Under the pieces are notes generated by a model. That model saw only the letters and a list, made by a program, of their open reading frames with translations, did no database searches and was not told the DNA's origin. The position numbers and the translations under genes are program-made. Of a stretch of 42,063 nucleotides of DNA, positions 6,937 through 15,870 are shown one piece after another. Every line of letters begins with the position of its first letter. Positions within the stretch are counted from its first letter, which is position 1. Source of the DNA: an uncultured Burkholderiales bacterium (GTDB lineage Bacteria; Pseudomonadota; Gammaproteobacteria; Burkholderiales; Burkholderiaceae_C); NCBI GenBank assembly GCA_903832625.1, contig CAILCI010000090.1:1-42063 (forward strand), read 5' to 3'.

Positions 6937-8513
6937 GTCAACCCATTTCTATTTTGTTGTGTGCCTTGGGCGGCGAGGGCGGCGGTGTGCTGGCCGATTG
7001 GTTGGTCGAAGCCGCGCTTCATGCGGGCTATCCGGCGCAAGCCACGTCCATTCCGGGTGTGGCGCAGCGCACGGGCGCGACCACGTATTACTTGGAAGTG
7101 TTCCCGCAAAAAGCGGCCGAGCTGGGCGGTCGCAAGCCCGTGTTTGGATTGAATCCTTTGCCTGGCCGTCTGGATGTGTTGGTGTCGTCCGAGTTGCTTG
7201 AAACGACCCGTCAAGTCAGCCTTGGCCAAAGCGCCGCTGATCGCACCTTGCTCATCACCGCAGGCAACCGCGCCTTGACCACGCAAGAAAAAATGCAAAT
7301 GGGCGATGGGCGTTTGGACGATGCCTCGCTCATTCAAGTCTTGCAGCAACACACCCGCGCTTGCCATGTGTTGGACATGGCGGCGTTGGCAAAAACTGCA
7401 GGCACCATCATCAGCGCGGTCATGCTGGGTTGTATTGCCTCATCCGGCGTGCTGCCGTTTAAGCGGGAAGACTTTGAAGCCGCCATCGGCACGGGCAGTG
7501 CCAGCCAAGACGCCAGCTTGCGCGGCTTTAGCTTGGCGTGGGACGCGATGCAACAACAACTCACCCAGTCGCGTTATTTGGATGCTGTGCTCGCGCCCGT
7601 GTCAGCCTTGTCGCAGGACAAACAACTGACAACGCCAGCCACAGTGGCGGCAGAGTTTCCAAGTGCGCTGCACACCATGCTGTCGATGGGTTATGCGCGT
7701 TTGCTGGAGTACCAAAACAAAGCCTATGCCGATTTGTACCTGTCGCGCATGAAGTCTGTTTTGCATGCCGAGCAATCGGCCAATGCCGCATCGACAGACG
7801 TCAGTCACGAAGCCGCGCGTTGGCTGGCGCTGTGGATGGCGTTTGACGACATTGTGCGGGTGGCCGAACTCAAAAGCCGTGCCTCGCGGCTTGAGCGTTT
7901 GCGCGGCGAAGTCAAAGCCCGTGCAGGCGATGTGCTCAAAATTTACGAACACTTCAAACCCGGTGTGCCCGAAGTGGCGGGTTTGCTCCCGCGCTTCTTG
8001 GCGCAGCCCTTGATGCGCTGGGATGCCAAACGCTCGGCCCACGGCAAAGCGCCCTTGGCCTGGCCGATCAAAGTAGGCACGCACACCGTGCTGGGTATGC
8101 TGGCCTTGCGCGTGTTGGCCAGCCTCAAAGGCTTGCGCAAGTTCGGGCAGCGCTATGCGGACGAACAAGCCTTGATGGAAGAATGGCTCATAACCGTTCG
8201 GCATGGCGCAAAACAAAGCACGGCCTTGGGGCTGGCGCTGGCGCAATGTGGCCGCCTGATCAAAGGCTACGGCGGCACGCATGACCGAGGTCGCGACAAC
8301 CTGCTGCACATCTTGCGCCATTTGGGGCAGGGCGGCAGATTTGACACGCTGCACGCGCGCGAATTGGCCATTCAACAAGCGCTGGACGCCGCCTTGCGCG
8401 ACGAGGCTGGCACAGCCTTGGATGCGACCTTGCGCCAACATGGTGCGCCCGCCAGAGAAATCAAAGCCCAGCCCATCCGTTGGATGCCGCGTGTCACCAA
8501 ACAAACACACTAA
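6933..8513 (+). CDS. iorB: Indolepyruvate oxidoreductase beta-type subunit with C-terminal DUF6537-like extension
   Basis: The 526-residue protein begins with a pyruvate/ketoisovalerate oxidoreductase gamma-type domain (GGEGGGVLADW at residues 13-23, then QRTGATTYY). It ends with a roughly 300-residue helical extension that I assign to DUF6537. Classical archaeal IorB is about 200 residues. Many proteobacteria instead carry one fused chain of about 1150-1200 residues. Here the domain order of the fused form is split into two genes with a 4-nt overlap. It works with IorA and belongs to the same operon as the TRAP genes downstream. Confidence 0.85.
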   Translation: MSQPISILLCALGGEGGGVLADWLVEAALHAGYPAQATSIPGVAQRTGATTYYLEVFPQKAAELGGRKPVFGLNPLPGRLDVLVSSELLETTRQVSLGQSAADRTLLITAGNRALTTQEKMQMGDGRLDDASLIQVLQQHTRACHVLDMAALAKTAGTIISAVMLGCIASSGVLPFKREDFEAAIGTGSASQDASLRGFSLAWDAMQQQLTQSRYLDAVLAPVSALSQDKQLTTPATVAAEFPSALHTMLSMGYARLLEYQNKAYADLYLSRMKSVLHAEQSANAASTDVSHEAARWLALWMAFDDIVRVAELKSRASRLERLRGEVKARAGDVLKIYEHFKPGVPEVAGLLPRFLAQPLMRWDAKRSAHGKAPLAWPIKVGTHTVLGMLALRVLASLKGLRKFGQRYADEQALMEEWLITVRHGAKQSTALGLALAQCGRLIKGYGGTHDRGRDNLLHILRHLGQGGRFDTLHARELAIQQALDAALRDEAGTALDATLRQHGAPAREIKAQPIRWMPRVTKQTH

Positions 8514-8612
8514 ACATCATACAAATACAGGGAAAACACAGGGCTGAGAGCCGTGTAGAAGCGTTTATAAACCAGCAACTCGATTTTTTTGTCACTTTTT
8601 CGCGAGGATTCC

Positions 8613-9638
8613 ATGAAACAAACACGCATTCGTCTTTTGATCGCCAGCGCTTTGACTGCTCTGAGTTTGGGGGCTGCTCAAGCCCAAGACAAACCCGTCA
8701 TGCTCAAACTCTCCAGCTGGGTGCCTGCGCAACATGCGTTGAATCCTGCGCTGCAAGCTTGGGCTGACAGCTTAAAGGCCGCTTCAGGTGGCACGCTCAC
8801 CTCGACCTTGTTCCCTTCTGAGCAACTGGGCAAGGCCTTTGACCATTACGACATGGCGCGTGACGGCATTGCCGATTTCTCCTATGTCAACCCCGGCTAC
8901 CAGCCCGGACGTTTCCCGATTTTTGCCGCATCGTCCTTGCCCTTCATGGTCAACAACGCCAAAGCCGGCTCTGCTGCGATTGACGCTTGGTACCGCGCCT
9001 ATGCCGCCAAAGAAATGAAGGATGTGCATTTTTGCTTCGCCTTCGCCCACGATCCCGGTGCTTTGCATTCACGCAAAAAAGTGGTCTTGCCAACTGACCT
9101 CAAAGGCATGAAAGTGCGCCCCGCGACCGCCACGATTGGTCAAATGGTGACGCTCTTGGGTGGCACCAACGTGCAAGCCTCGGCACCTGAGTCGCGCGAC
9201 ATGTTGGAGCGCGGCGTGGCTGACGCCATCACCTTCCCTTGGGGTTCGTTGAGCTTGTTTGGCATTGACAAAGTGGTCAAGTTCCACATGGATGTGCCGC
9301 TGTACGTCACGCCTTTTGTGTGGGTGATGAACAAAGACAAGTACGACGCCATGTCGGCCAACCAAAAGAAAGCCGTGGACGCGCATTGCACCAGCGAGTG
9401 GGCTGAAAAAGTCGGCAGCGCTTGGGCCGACTTTGAAATTGCCGGTCACGTCAAATTGGCTGCTGACTCTGGCCGCGAGGTCTACAAACTCACGCCCGAC
9501 CAACTCAAAGCTTGGCAGCAAGCCGTCGCACCTATGCAAGACCAATGGGCAACCGATGTGAAAAACGTCGGCCAAGACCCAGCGGCGGTGATGGGTGCTT
9601 TTAAGAAAAGCCTGACCAAGTACAAGTCAGGTCTGTGA
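8613..9638 (+). CDS. dctP: TRAP transporter solute-binding protein (DctP family)
   Basis: This is a 341-residue periplasmic binding protein for a carboxylate. Residues 1-24 are a signal peptide ending Ala-Gln-Ala. The DctP signature follows: GMKVRPATATIGQMV with the conserved carboxylate-binding Arg, then a long linker helix region containing MLERGVADA. GAGGA lies 6 nt before the ATG at 8613; an upstream TTG (8589) adds eight non-signal residues and is less likely. The 99-bp gap from iorB contains a small stem (ACAC, GGCT / AGCC, GTGT around 8537-8556). Co-transcription with iorAB suggests it imports the iorAB substrate or precursor, probably an aromatic or branched oxo/hydroxy acid. Confidence 0.87.
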   Translation: MKQTRIRLLIASALTALSLGAAQAQDKPVMLKLSSWVPAQHALNPALQAWADSLKAASGGTLTSTLFPSEQLGKAFDHYDMARDGIADFSYVNPGYQPGRFPIFAASSLPFMVNNAKAGSAAIDAWYRAYAAKEMKDVHFCFAFAHDPGALHSRKKVVLPTDLKGMKVRPATATIGQMVTLLGGTNVQASAPESRDMLERGVADAITFPWGSLSLFGIDKVVKFHMDVPLYVTPFVWVMNKDKYDAMSANQKKAVDAHCTSEWAEKVGSAWADFEIAGHVKLAADSGREVYKLTPDQLKAWQQAVAPMQDQWATDVKNVGQDPAAVMGAFKKSLTKYKSGL

Positions 9639-9646
9639 GCGTTTGA

Positions 9647-10177
9647 ATGAGCGCTGTTTCTGCCAAGTCTAAAAATCCATTCGATCGCATCATCGATGCC
9701 ATCGAATGGATGGCTGCGTTGTTTGTGGGCATCGTGGCGGCCAATATTTTCATTGCCGTTGCGCTGCGCAAATTCTTTGACACCTCCATTCCCGACAGCT
9801 ACGACTTTGGTCGTTTGCTGCTGGGTATTCTGATTTTTTGGGGCATTGCCGCCACCAGTTATCGCGGCAACCACATCACCGTGGACTTGCTGTGGACGAG
9901 TGCCAGCCCGCGCTTCAAACGCTACATCGATGTGTTTGCCACCTCGGTGCTGATGTTTGTGGTGACGGTGCAAACCATCATGTTGTTTGACAAAGTGGCG
10001 CTGACATTTCGCGACCATGTCTTGACCTACGACCTGAATTTGCCCACTTGGCCTTTCTTCGCTGTGGCGTGGATGGGCGATGTGTGCGCGGTCTTGCTGA
10101 TTGGCATTCGCACCTGGCGCTTGATCACTCAGCCGCAAAGCCTAGAAGACCATCCTGAAACCAAAAACAACGAATAA
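9647..10177 (+). CDS. dctQ: TRAP transporter small permease (DctQ family)
   Basis: The 176-residue inner-membrane protein has four hydrophobic segments, at about residues 20-45, 60-80, 100-125 and 135-160. It has the DctQ layout with a Trp-Gly motif in helix 2 (LIFWGIAATSYRGNHI). It bridges or stabilises the large DctM subunit. The start lies 8 nt after the dctP stop, without a strong ribosome site, so translational coupling is likely. Confidence 0.87.
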   Translation: MSAVSAKSKNPFDRIIDAIEWMAALFVGIVAANIFIAVALRKFFDTSIPDSYDFGRLLLGILIFWGIAATSYRGNHITVDLLWTSASPRFKRYIDVFATSVLMFVVTVQTIMLFDKVALTFRDHVLTYDLNLPTWPFFAVAWMGDVCAVLLIGIRTWRLITQPQSLEDHPETKNNE

Positions 10178-10183
10178 AACAAC

Positions 10184-11488
10184 ATGGATTTGAGTACCGA
10201 TGCCGTCGCCATTCTTGGCTTTGTGGTTTTGTTTGTCTTGATGCTGTTGCGCGTGCCTGTGGGCATGGCAATGGGCTTGGTGGGCGTGGTGGGGTATAGC
10301 TACATCGCAGGCACGGGGCCGGCCTTGAAGTTGGTGGGCCAAACCTCGATGCGCACCGTGACCGACTACACCTTTGGCGTGATTCCGATGTTCATGTTGA
10401 TGGGCGCGTTTGTGTCGGTCTCGGGCGTGAGCCGCGAATTGTTTCGAGCGGCCAACGCATTCATTGGGCATTTGCGCGGTGGCTTGGGCGTGGCCACGGT
10501 GTTGGCCTGCGGCGGATTTGCGGCGATTTGCGGTTCGTCGGTGGCGACCGCGGCGACCTTCTCGACCGTGGCCTATCCTGAGATGCGTCGCTTTGGTTAT
10601 CCGCAGTCGTTCTCGGCGGGTGTGATTGCTGCGGGCGGTACGCTGGGCGCGATGTTGCCGCCTTCGACCGTGTTGGCGGTCTATGCCATCTTGACGCAGC
10701 AAGACATTGGCAAGCTGTTCATGGCGGGCATTGTGCCGGGCTTGTTGGCCATGGGCATGTATGTCATCACCATCATGTTGATTGTGTTTTTCAGGCCTGA
10801 TTGGTTGCCGGCTGGGGAGAAGCAAAACCTCTCGCAACGCCTCAATGGTTTGAAGGACGTGTGGGCGCCCTTGGTGTTGTTCTTGTTCGTGATTGGCGGT
10901 TTGTACGGTGGCTTTTTCACGCCAACCGAAGCGGGTGGTGTGGGCGCAAGCGGTGCATTTCTGCTCGGCGTGTTGCGCGGCAAGCTCGACAAAGCGGGCA
11001 TTCGAGAAGCCTTGCTCTCGGCTACGCGCACCTCGGCGGCAGTGTTCACGGTGCTGATTGGCGCTTTGCTGTTTGGCTACTTTTTGACCATCACCCAAAC
11101 CCCGCAAAAGCTGACCGAAATTTTGACGGGCTTAGGCATTGGCCGCTACGGCGTGTTGGGTCTGATCATGCTCATGTATTTGCTGTTGGGCTGCTTGATG
11201 GACGCGATGGCCATGATCATCTTGACCGTGCCCATCATCTATCCCGTCATCATTCAGCTGGGTTTTGATCCGATTTGGTTTGGCATCATCATTGTGATGA
11301 CCGTCGAGCTGGGGCTGATTCATCCGCCTGTGGGCATGAATGTGTTTGTCATCAAGAGTGTGGTCAAAGAGGTGAGTTTCTTGACCATCTTCAAAGGCGT
11401 GATTCCCTTTGTCATCACCGATATTTTGCGCTTGATGATTTTGATTGCCTTCCCCATCATCGCGCTGTGGTTGCCCAATCGCTTGTGA
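10184..11488 (+). CDS. dctM: TRAP transporter large permease (DctM family)
   Basis: The 434-residue polytopic inner-membrane protein is the sodium-driven transport subunit of the TRAP system. It has about 11-12 hydrophobic segments, the family motif GGTLGAMLPPSTVLAVYA near residue 150, and a second half-repeat with LIHPPVGMNVFVI near residue 380. It begins 6 nt after dctQ and closes the iorAB-dctPQM operon. It converges with the DUF3237 gene 8 bp further on, without an obvious terminator hairpin in between. Confidence 0.9.
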   Translation: MDLSTDAVAILGFVVLFVLMLLRVPVGMAMGLVGVVGYSYIAGTGPALKLVGQTSMRTVTDYTFGVIPMFMLMGAFVSVSGVSRELFRAANAFIGHLRGGLGVATVLACGGFAAICGSSVATAATFSTVAYPEMRRFGYPQSFSAGVIAAGGTLGAMLPPSTVLAVYAILTQQDIGKLFMAGIVPGLLAMGMYVITIMLIVFFRPDWLPAGEKQNLSQRLNGLKDVWAPLVLFLFVIGGLYGGFFTPTEAGGVGASGAFLLGVLRGKLDKAGIREALLSATRTSAAVFTVLIGALLFGYFLTITQTPQKLTEILTGLGIGRYGVLGLIMLMYLLLGCLMDAMAMIILTVPIIYPVIIQLGFDPIWFGIIIVMTVELGLIHPPVGMNVFVIKSVVKEVSFLTIFKGVIPFVITDILRLMILIAFPIIALWLPNRL

Positions 11489-11496
11489 GGCGGGGC

Positions 11497-11964
11497 TTAC
11501 ACCACTTTGTAAAAACTCAGATGCACAGCGTCGGGCAAGCGCATGCCGACGCCGATGAACTGGTGCTCTGACAGCCACTGCCAAGCGGGCGTGGTGGCTT
11601 CAAACTTGGGCTGGCTTTTGAAGTAAACCCGAGACGGATCTACCGGCTGGCCTTGGCGAATACGCGCCGAGTCTTCTGCCGATGCCACACGCAAGGCCAT
11701 GTTTTGCACAAACACGCGTGCGCCGTCACTCAACTCCAACACATAGCGCGCATCCAAATGCGCTTGCGTGCCATCGGCCACGATGAGCTGGAAATCTGCG
11801 CCGCCCGCCAAGATGCGGCCTTGCATCAAAGGTCCGCTGACCGTGCCACCGGTGATGGGAATCATGCGCCGCATGCCCAGCGCCGTGACGCCCACCTCTA
11901 CTGGGGCGGCAATTTCTACCGATAAATCACACACATGAACAAGTTGAGGTGCGGGCAGGTGCAT
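11497..11964 (-). CDS. DUF3237 (UPF0311) family protein
   Basis: The 155-residue soluble protein resembles the DUF3237 barrel family, with ITGGTVSGPLMQGRILAGG near residues 38-56 followed by GADFQLIVADGTQAHLDARY. No enzymatic activity is established for the family, though such genes often lie beside aromatic or polyketide catabolic genes. ATG at 11964 has AAGGAA 7 nt upstream. The frame opens at 11988, but that start lacks a ribosome site. It is divergent from the GntR regulator, so it shares that regulator's control region and may belong to its regulon. Confidence 0.75.
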   Translation of the reverse strand: MHLPAPQLVHVCDLSVEIAAPVEVGVTALGMRRMIPITGGTVSGPLMQGRILAGGADFQLIVADGTQAHLDARYVLELSDGARVFVQNMALRVASAEDSARIRQGQPVDPSRVYFKSQPKFEATTPAWQWLSEHQFIGVGMRLPDAVHLSFYKVV

Positions 11965-12062
11965 GGTGAGTTCCTTGGACAAAAGCACAAAACTGGCTTT
12001 GGATACAAAAACCTCAATTATGCTAGGTTAAACCCTGTTATCTGGTGTTTTTGGTGGTTTGA

Positions 12063-12070
12063 TGTATACA
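12063..12070. promoter_or_regulatory. TGTATACA palindrome before the GntR gene, candidate VanR operator
   Basis: A perfect 8-bp palindrome ends 10 bp before the regulator start, in the 116-bp region shared with the divergent DUF3237 gene. GntR/FCD regulators bind short palindromes of the type ATTGTATACAAT, and the right flank here (TATACAAT) fits. A partial match, GGATACAAA, lies at 12001-12009. Occupancy here would give autorepression. Confidence 0.45.
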
Positions 12071-12080
12071 ATTTCAGGGT

Positions 12081-12842
12081 ATGTCCGCAGTTTTGAAGCA
12101 CCTCAATACAACACCTGCCAGCGCCGACGAGAGTTCGTCTCACGCGGTCAAGGTGCAGTTGCGTCTGCGAGAAATGATTTTGGCGGGCGAGCTCGCCGCA
12201 GGCTCGCGCATTACCGAGTTGGCCATTGTTGAGCGCTTGGGCGTTTCGCGCACGCCCATTCGCGCCGCTTTGATTCGCTTAGAGCAAGAAGGTTTGCTGG
12301 CCTTGTTGCCTTCGGGGGGCTATGTGGTGCGCACTTTCTCTCATGCCGATGTGTCCGATGCCATTGAGTTGCGCGGCACTGTGGAGGGGCTGGCGGTGCG
12401 TTTGGCCGCAGAGCGGGGCGTGGAAGCCAAACGGTTGGACCCAGTGCGCCACACTTTGCGTGCCATAGATGCACTGCTTGCCACGCAAGAACTGCATGAC
12501 GAAGCGTTTTCAGACTATGTGCGCTTGAACCAACAATTTCATGAACAAGTGGGCGCTTTGTGTGACTCCTCGGTGCTGCAGCGCGAACTGGAGCGGGTCA
12601 GCAATTTGCCCTTTGCATCGCCTTCCGGCTTTGTGTTGCAACAAGCCAATTCAAAACAAGCGCGCGACATGTTTGTGCTCGCGCAAAGCCAACATTGGTT
12701 GGTGTTAGAAGCCATAGCTGCGCGAGAGGGTTCGAGGGCGCAAAGTCTCATGCTCGAACACTCGCGGGTAGCACAACGTAATTTGCGCGAGTCATTGCAA
12801 GCGCACAGCAATTTGCCCGGTGTGGGCTTGATCAGAAACTAA
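12081..12842 (+). CDS. vanR: GntR-family (FCD) regulator, VanR-like
   Basis: The 253-residue regulator has an N-terminal winged HTH (about residues 22-90, with ELAIVERLGVSRTPIRAALI) and a C-terminal all-helical FCD effector domain (about 95-235). It immediately precedes the ABC-importer and vanAB operon, 12 nt from the next start. VanR proteins of proteobacteria are GntR/FCD repressors released by vanillate, so this is the likely role. The ribosome site is weak (CAGGG only 1-2 nt from ATG), suggesting low expression. The divergent DUF3237 gene and the TGTATACA palindrome mark the control region. The symbol is inferred from context plus family. Confidence 0.75.
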   Translation: MSAVLKHLNTTPASADESSSHAVKVQLRLREMILAGELAAGSRITELAIVERLGVSRTPIRAALIRLEQEGLLALLPSGGYVVRTFSHADVSDAIELRGTVEGLAVRLAAERGVEAKRLDPVRHTLRAIDALLATQELHDEAFSDYVRLNQQFHEQVGALCDSSVLQRELERVSNLPFASPSGFVLQQANSKQARDMFVLAQSQHWLVLEAIAAREGSRAQSLMLEHSRVAQRNLRESLQAHSNLPGVGLIRN

Positions 12843-12854
12843 AAGGAGATAGAG

Positions 12855-14024
12855 ATGAAAAAACGTTTTTTCCTGAGTGGCTTGATGGCCGCTGCCGTGC
12901 TCGCCACCAGTGGCGCTGCGCTGGCGCAAAGCAACACCTTCAAGATTGGTTTGATCTTGCCCATGACGGGGCCTTTTGCCTCCACAGGCAAGCAAATTGA
13001 AGCGGCGGCGCGTTTGTACATCGCGCAAAACGGCGACACCGTGGCGGGCCAAAAAGTCGAGTTGATTGTCAAAGACGACACCAGCGCCCCTGACGTGACC
13101 AAGCGCATTGCGCAAGAGTTGGTGGTCAACGACAAAGTCAATGTCTTGGCAGGCTTTGGTTTGACTCCGCTGGCGTTGGCCACGGCACCCATTGCTACCC
13201 AATCTAAAACCCCCATGGTGGTGATGGCTGCAGCGACGTCCAGCATCACACAGGCTTCGCCCTATGTCATTCGTACTAGCTTCACCTTGCCGCAAGCGGC
13301 AGTGACCTTGGGCGACTGGGCACCTAAAAACGGCATCAAAAAAGTTGTGACCTTGGTGTCTGACTATGGTCCTGGCATTGATGCAGAAAAATATTTCAAA
13401 GAGCGCTTTGTGTTGAACGGCGGCGAAGTGCCCGAGAGCTTGCGTGTGCCAATGCGCAACCCCGACTTTGCACCCTTCTTGCAAAAAGTGCGCGACATCA
13501 AACCTGATGCGCTGTATGTGTTCTTGCCCTCAGGCATTGGCGCGGCCTTGATGAAGCAGTTCGCTGAACGCGGCTTGGACAAAGCAGGCATCAAGCTGAT
13601 TGGCACGGGTGACATCACCGACGACGATATTTTGAATGGCATGGGCGACGTGGCTTTGGGCGTGGTGACCACGCAGCATTATTCGGCCTCACACAACTCA
13701 GCGGTGAACAAAAAGTTTGTCGCTGCCTTTGAAAAAGCCAATGCCGGCATGCGCCCCAACTTCATGGCCGTGGGCGGCTACGACGGCATGCGCGTGATTT
13801 ACGAAGCTGCCAAGAAAACCAAAGGTGGCTCGGGCGAGGCATTGCTCGAAGCCATGAAAGGCCAGTTGTTTGAAAGCCCACGCGGCCCCATGTTCATTGA
13901 CGCGCAAACCCGCGACGTAGTGCACAACATCTACATCCGCAAAGTGGAGAAGGTCAACGGCGAGCTGTTCAACCAAGAATTTGATGTGATCAAAGACGTC
14001 AAAGACCCAGGCAAATCCAAATAA
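12855..14024 (+). CDS. ABC transporter solute-binding protein, branched-chain amino acid/aromatic acid type
   Basis: The 389-residue LivK-like periplasmic protein has a signal peptide at residues 1-24 (ending Ala-Leu-Ala-Gln). The mature start KIGLILPMTGPFASTGKQ is typical of the peripla_BP_6 family. AAGGAG lies 6 nt before the ATG. Next to vanAB and vanR, the ligand is more likely vanillate or a related aromatic acid than a branched-chain amino acid, by analogy with aromatic importers of this family such as the coumarate CouP system. The ligand itself is inferred from context. Confidence 0.85.
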   Translation: MKKRFFLSGLMAAAVLATSGAALAQSNTFKIGLILPMTGPFASTGKQIEAAARLYIAQNGDTVAGQKVELIVKDDTSAPDVTKRIAQELVVNDKVNVLAGFGLTPLALATAPIATQSKTPMVVMAAATSSITQASPYVIRTSFTLPQAAVTLGDWAPKNGIKKVVTLVSDYGPGIDAEKYFKERFVLNGGEVPESLRVPMRNPDFAPFLQKVRDIKPDALYVFLPSGIGAALMKQFAERGLDKAGIKLIGTGDITDDDILNGMGDVALGVVTTQHYSASHNSAVNKKFVAAFEKANAGMRPNFMAVGGYDGMRVIYEAAKKTKGGSGEALLEAMKGQLFESPRGPMFIDAQTRDVVHNIYIRKVEKVNGELFNQEFDVIKDVKDPGKSK

Positions 14025-14899
14025 TGTTGACGATTCTGTTTGACGGCGTTGCCTATGGCATGCTGCTGTTTATCTTGGCCGTGGGCTTGAGCGTGACGAT
14101 GGGGTTGATGAATTTCATCAACCTCGCACACGGCGCATTTGCAATGTTGGGCGGCTACTTGACGGTGGTGTTGTCTCAGCGTTACGGTGTGCCGTTTTTG
14201 CTGTGCTTGCCCGTGTCTTTTTTGGTCACGGCCTTGGTGGGCGCGGTGTGTGAACGCACGCTGTATCGCCCCATGTACGGCAAGGCGCATCTGGACCAAG
14301 TGTTGTTCACCATAGGCTTGGCCTTCATGGCCGTGGCGGTGACCGATTATTGGATGGGTTCGCAACAGCAAATCATGCAACTGCCCGATTGGCTGCGCGG
14401 TCGCACAGAGTTGTTTGAAGACACGCCGTGGCGCTTGGGCATGGGACATTACCGCTTGTTCATCATTGCGGTGTGCGGTTTGTTGACCTTGGCCTTGCAA
14501 TATGTCTTGTCTGCCACCCGATTTGGCAGCCAGTTGCGCGCCAGCGTAGACGATGCGCGGGTGGCTGCGGGCCTGGGCATTCGCGTCAATTTGGTGTTTG
14601 CGGTGACCTTTGCTGTGGGGTCAGGATTGGCGGGCTTGGGCGGCGCTTTGGGCGCTGAGGTGCTGGGGCTTGACCCGACCTTTCCGTTCAAGTTCATGGT
14701 GTATTTTTTGATTGTGGTGGCTGTGGGTGGCACTTCGTCGATCACCGGACCGTTGCTGGCGGCGCTATTGCTGGGCGTAGCTGATGTGGCGGGCAAATAC
14801 TTTGTTCCCAAGCTGGGTGCTTTTATTGTGTACAGCCTGATGATTGCGATATTGATTTGGCGTCCGCACGGCCTGTTTACCCGCCAAGGAGGCAAGTGA
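14024..14899 (+). CDS. ABC transporter permease, LivH type
   Basis: The 291-residue inner-membrane permease has about eight hydrophobic segments and the family motif GLMNFINLAHGAFAMLGGY near residue 26-44. The conserved cytoplasmic loop RASVDDARVAAGLGI lies near residue 172. Its ATG shares one base with the preceding TAA stop, so translation is coupled. It pairs with the LivM-type permease next to it to form the channel. Confidence 0.88.
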   Translation: MLTILFDGVAYGMLLFILAVGLSVTMGLMNFINLAHGAFAMLGGYLTVVLSQRYGVPFLLCLPVSFLVTALVGAVCERTLYRPMYGKAHLDQVLFTIGLAFMAVAVTDYWMGSQQQIMQLPDWLRGRTELFEDTPWRLGMGHYRLFIIAVCGLLTLALQYVLSATRFGSQLRASVDDARVAAGLGIRVNLVFAVTFAVGSGLAGLGGALGAEVLGLDPTFPFKFMVYFLIVVAVGGTSSITGPLLAALLLGVADVAGKYFVPKLGAFIVYSLMIAILIWRPHGLFTRQGGK

Positions 14900-15870
14900 T
14901 GGATGCTCGTTCTTCTTTGCTGCACGCTCGGCGTTTCAAAGCTGCGGAGTGGGTATTTTGGTGTTTGGCGTTTGCTGCGCCTGCGCTCTTGCCCTCGCAC
15001 GCTTTGATGCTCAATGAAATGGCCATCGTCGCTTTGTTTGCGGTGTCGCTGGATTTGATTTTGGGCTACAGCGGCATTGTGTCTTTGGGGCATGCGGCGT
15101 TTTTGGGGCTGGGGGCTTACAGCGCAGCCTTGTTTGCCAAGTTCATTCTTCCAGACCCGCTGCTGGGTTTGTGTGTAGGTGTGGGCGCGTCTTTGGTGTT
15201 GGGTTACTTGTGTTCTTTTTCCATCATGCGCGGCAGCGACTTGACGCGGCTCATGGTCACCCTTGGCACGGCGCTTATTTTGTTGGAGTTGGCCAATAAA
15301 TTTGGCGACATCACCGGCGGCTCCGACGGCTTGCAAGGTGTGGTGATGGCGCCTCTTTTCGGGCGTTTCGAGTTTGATTTGATGGGACAAGTGGCCGCGT
15401 GGTATTCGATTGGCGTGTTGTTTGTGTTGTTTGTGCTGATGCGTCGCTTGGTGCATTCGCCTTTGGGTGCGAGCTTGATGGCGGTGCGCGACAACGCCTT
15501 GCGCGCTCGCGCGATTGGCATTCATGTCAATGGCCGATTGAGCTTGATCTACACCCTTGCTGCTGGCGTGGCAGGCGCTGCAGGCGCTTTGTTGGCGCAG
15601 ACCACAGGTTTTGCGTCGCTCGATGTGTTTGCGATGGATCGATCGGCCGACGTCATGCTCATGCTGGTCATGGGCGGCGTGGGTTGGTTGTATGGCGGCG
15701 TGGTGGGTGCGGTGTTGTTTAAACTTATGTATGACGTGATTGCGAACATCACACCGCAGTACTGGACATTTTGGATTGGCTTGTTCTTGGTGGTGCTCAT
15801 GCGCGTTGGGCGCGAACGCTTGGTGCGCCCTTGGACTTGGTTTGGTGCCAGCCGTAAGGAGCAAGCATGA
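14899..15870 (+). CDS. ABC transporter permease, LivM type
   Basis: The 323-residue inner-membrane permease has about nine hydrophobic segments. It contains GYSGIVSLGHAAFLGLGAY near residue 55 and the conserved loop MAVRDNALRARAIGIHV near residue 195. The ATG at 14899 overlaps the TGA of the preceding gene and has AAGGAGG 6 nt upstream; the frame opens 42 nt earlier inside livH without support. It is the second channel subunit of the importer. Confidence 0.88.
   Translation: MDARSSLLHARRFKAAEWVFWCLAFAAPALLPSHALMLNEMAIVALFAVSLDLILGYSGIVSLGHAAFLGLGAYSAALFAKFILPDPLLGLCVGVGASLVLGYLCSFSIMRGSDLTRLMVTLGTALILLELANKFGDITGGSDGLQGVVMAPLFGRFEFDLMGQVAAWYSIGVLFVLFVLMRRLVHSPLGASLMAVRDNALRARAIGIHVNGRLSLIYTLAAGVAGAAGALLAQTTGFASLDVFAMDRSADVMLMLVMGGVGWLYGGVVGAVLFKLMYDVIANITPQYWTFWIGLFLVVLMRVGRERLVRPWTWFGASRKEQA

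Noticed and set aside
4765..8510. Long antisense frames of 180-300 residues opposite iorA and iorB
   Set aside because: GC-rich shadow frames with His/Gln/Arg-rich composition and no family features.
8544..8549. CTGAGA upstream of dctP, near a TPP enzyme operon, suggesting a thiamine riboswitch
   Set aside because: The second conserved THI-box half and the required helices are absent, and the site lies after iorAB, not before it.
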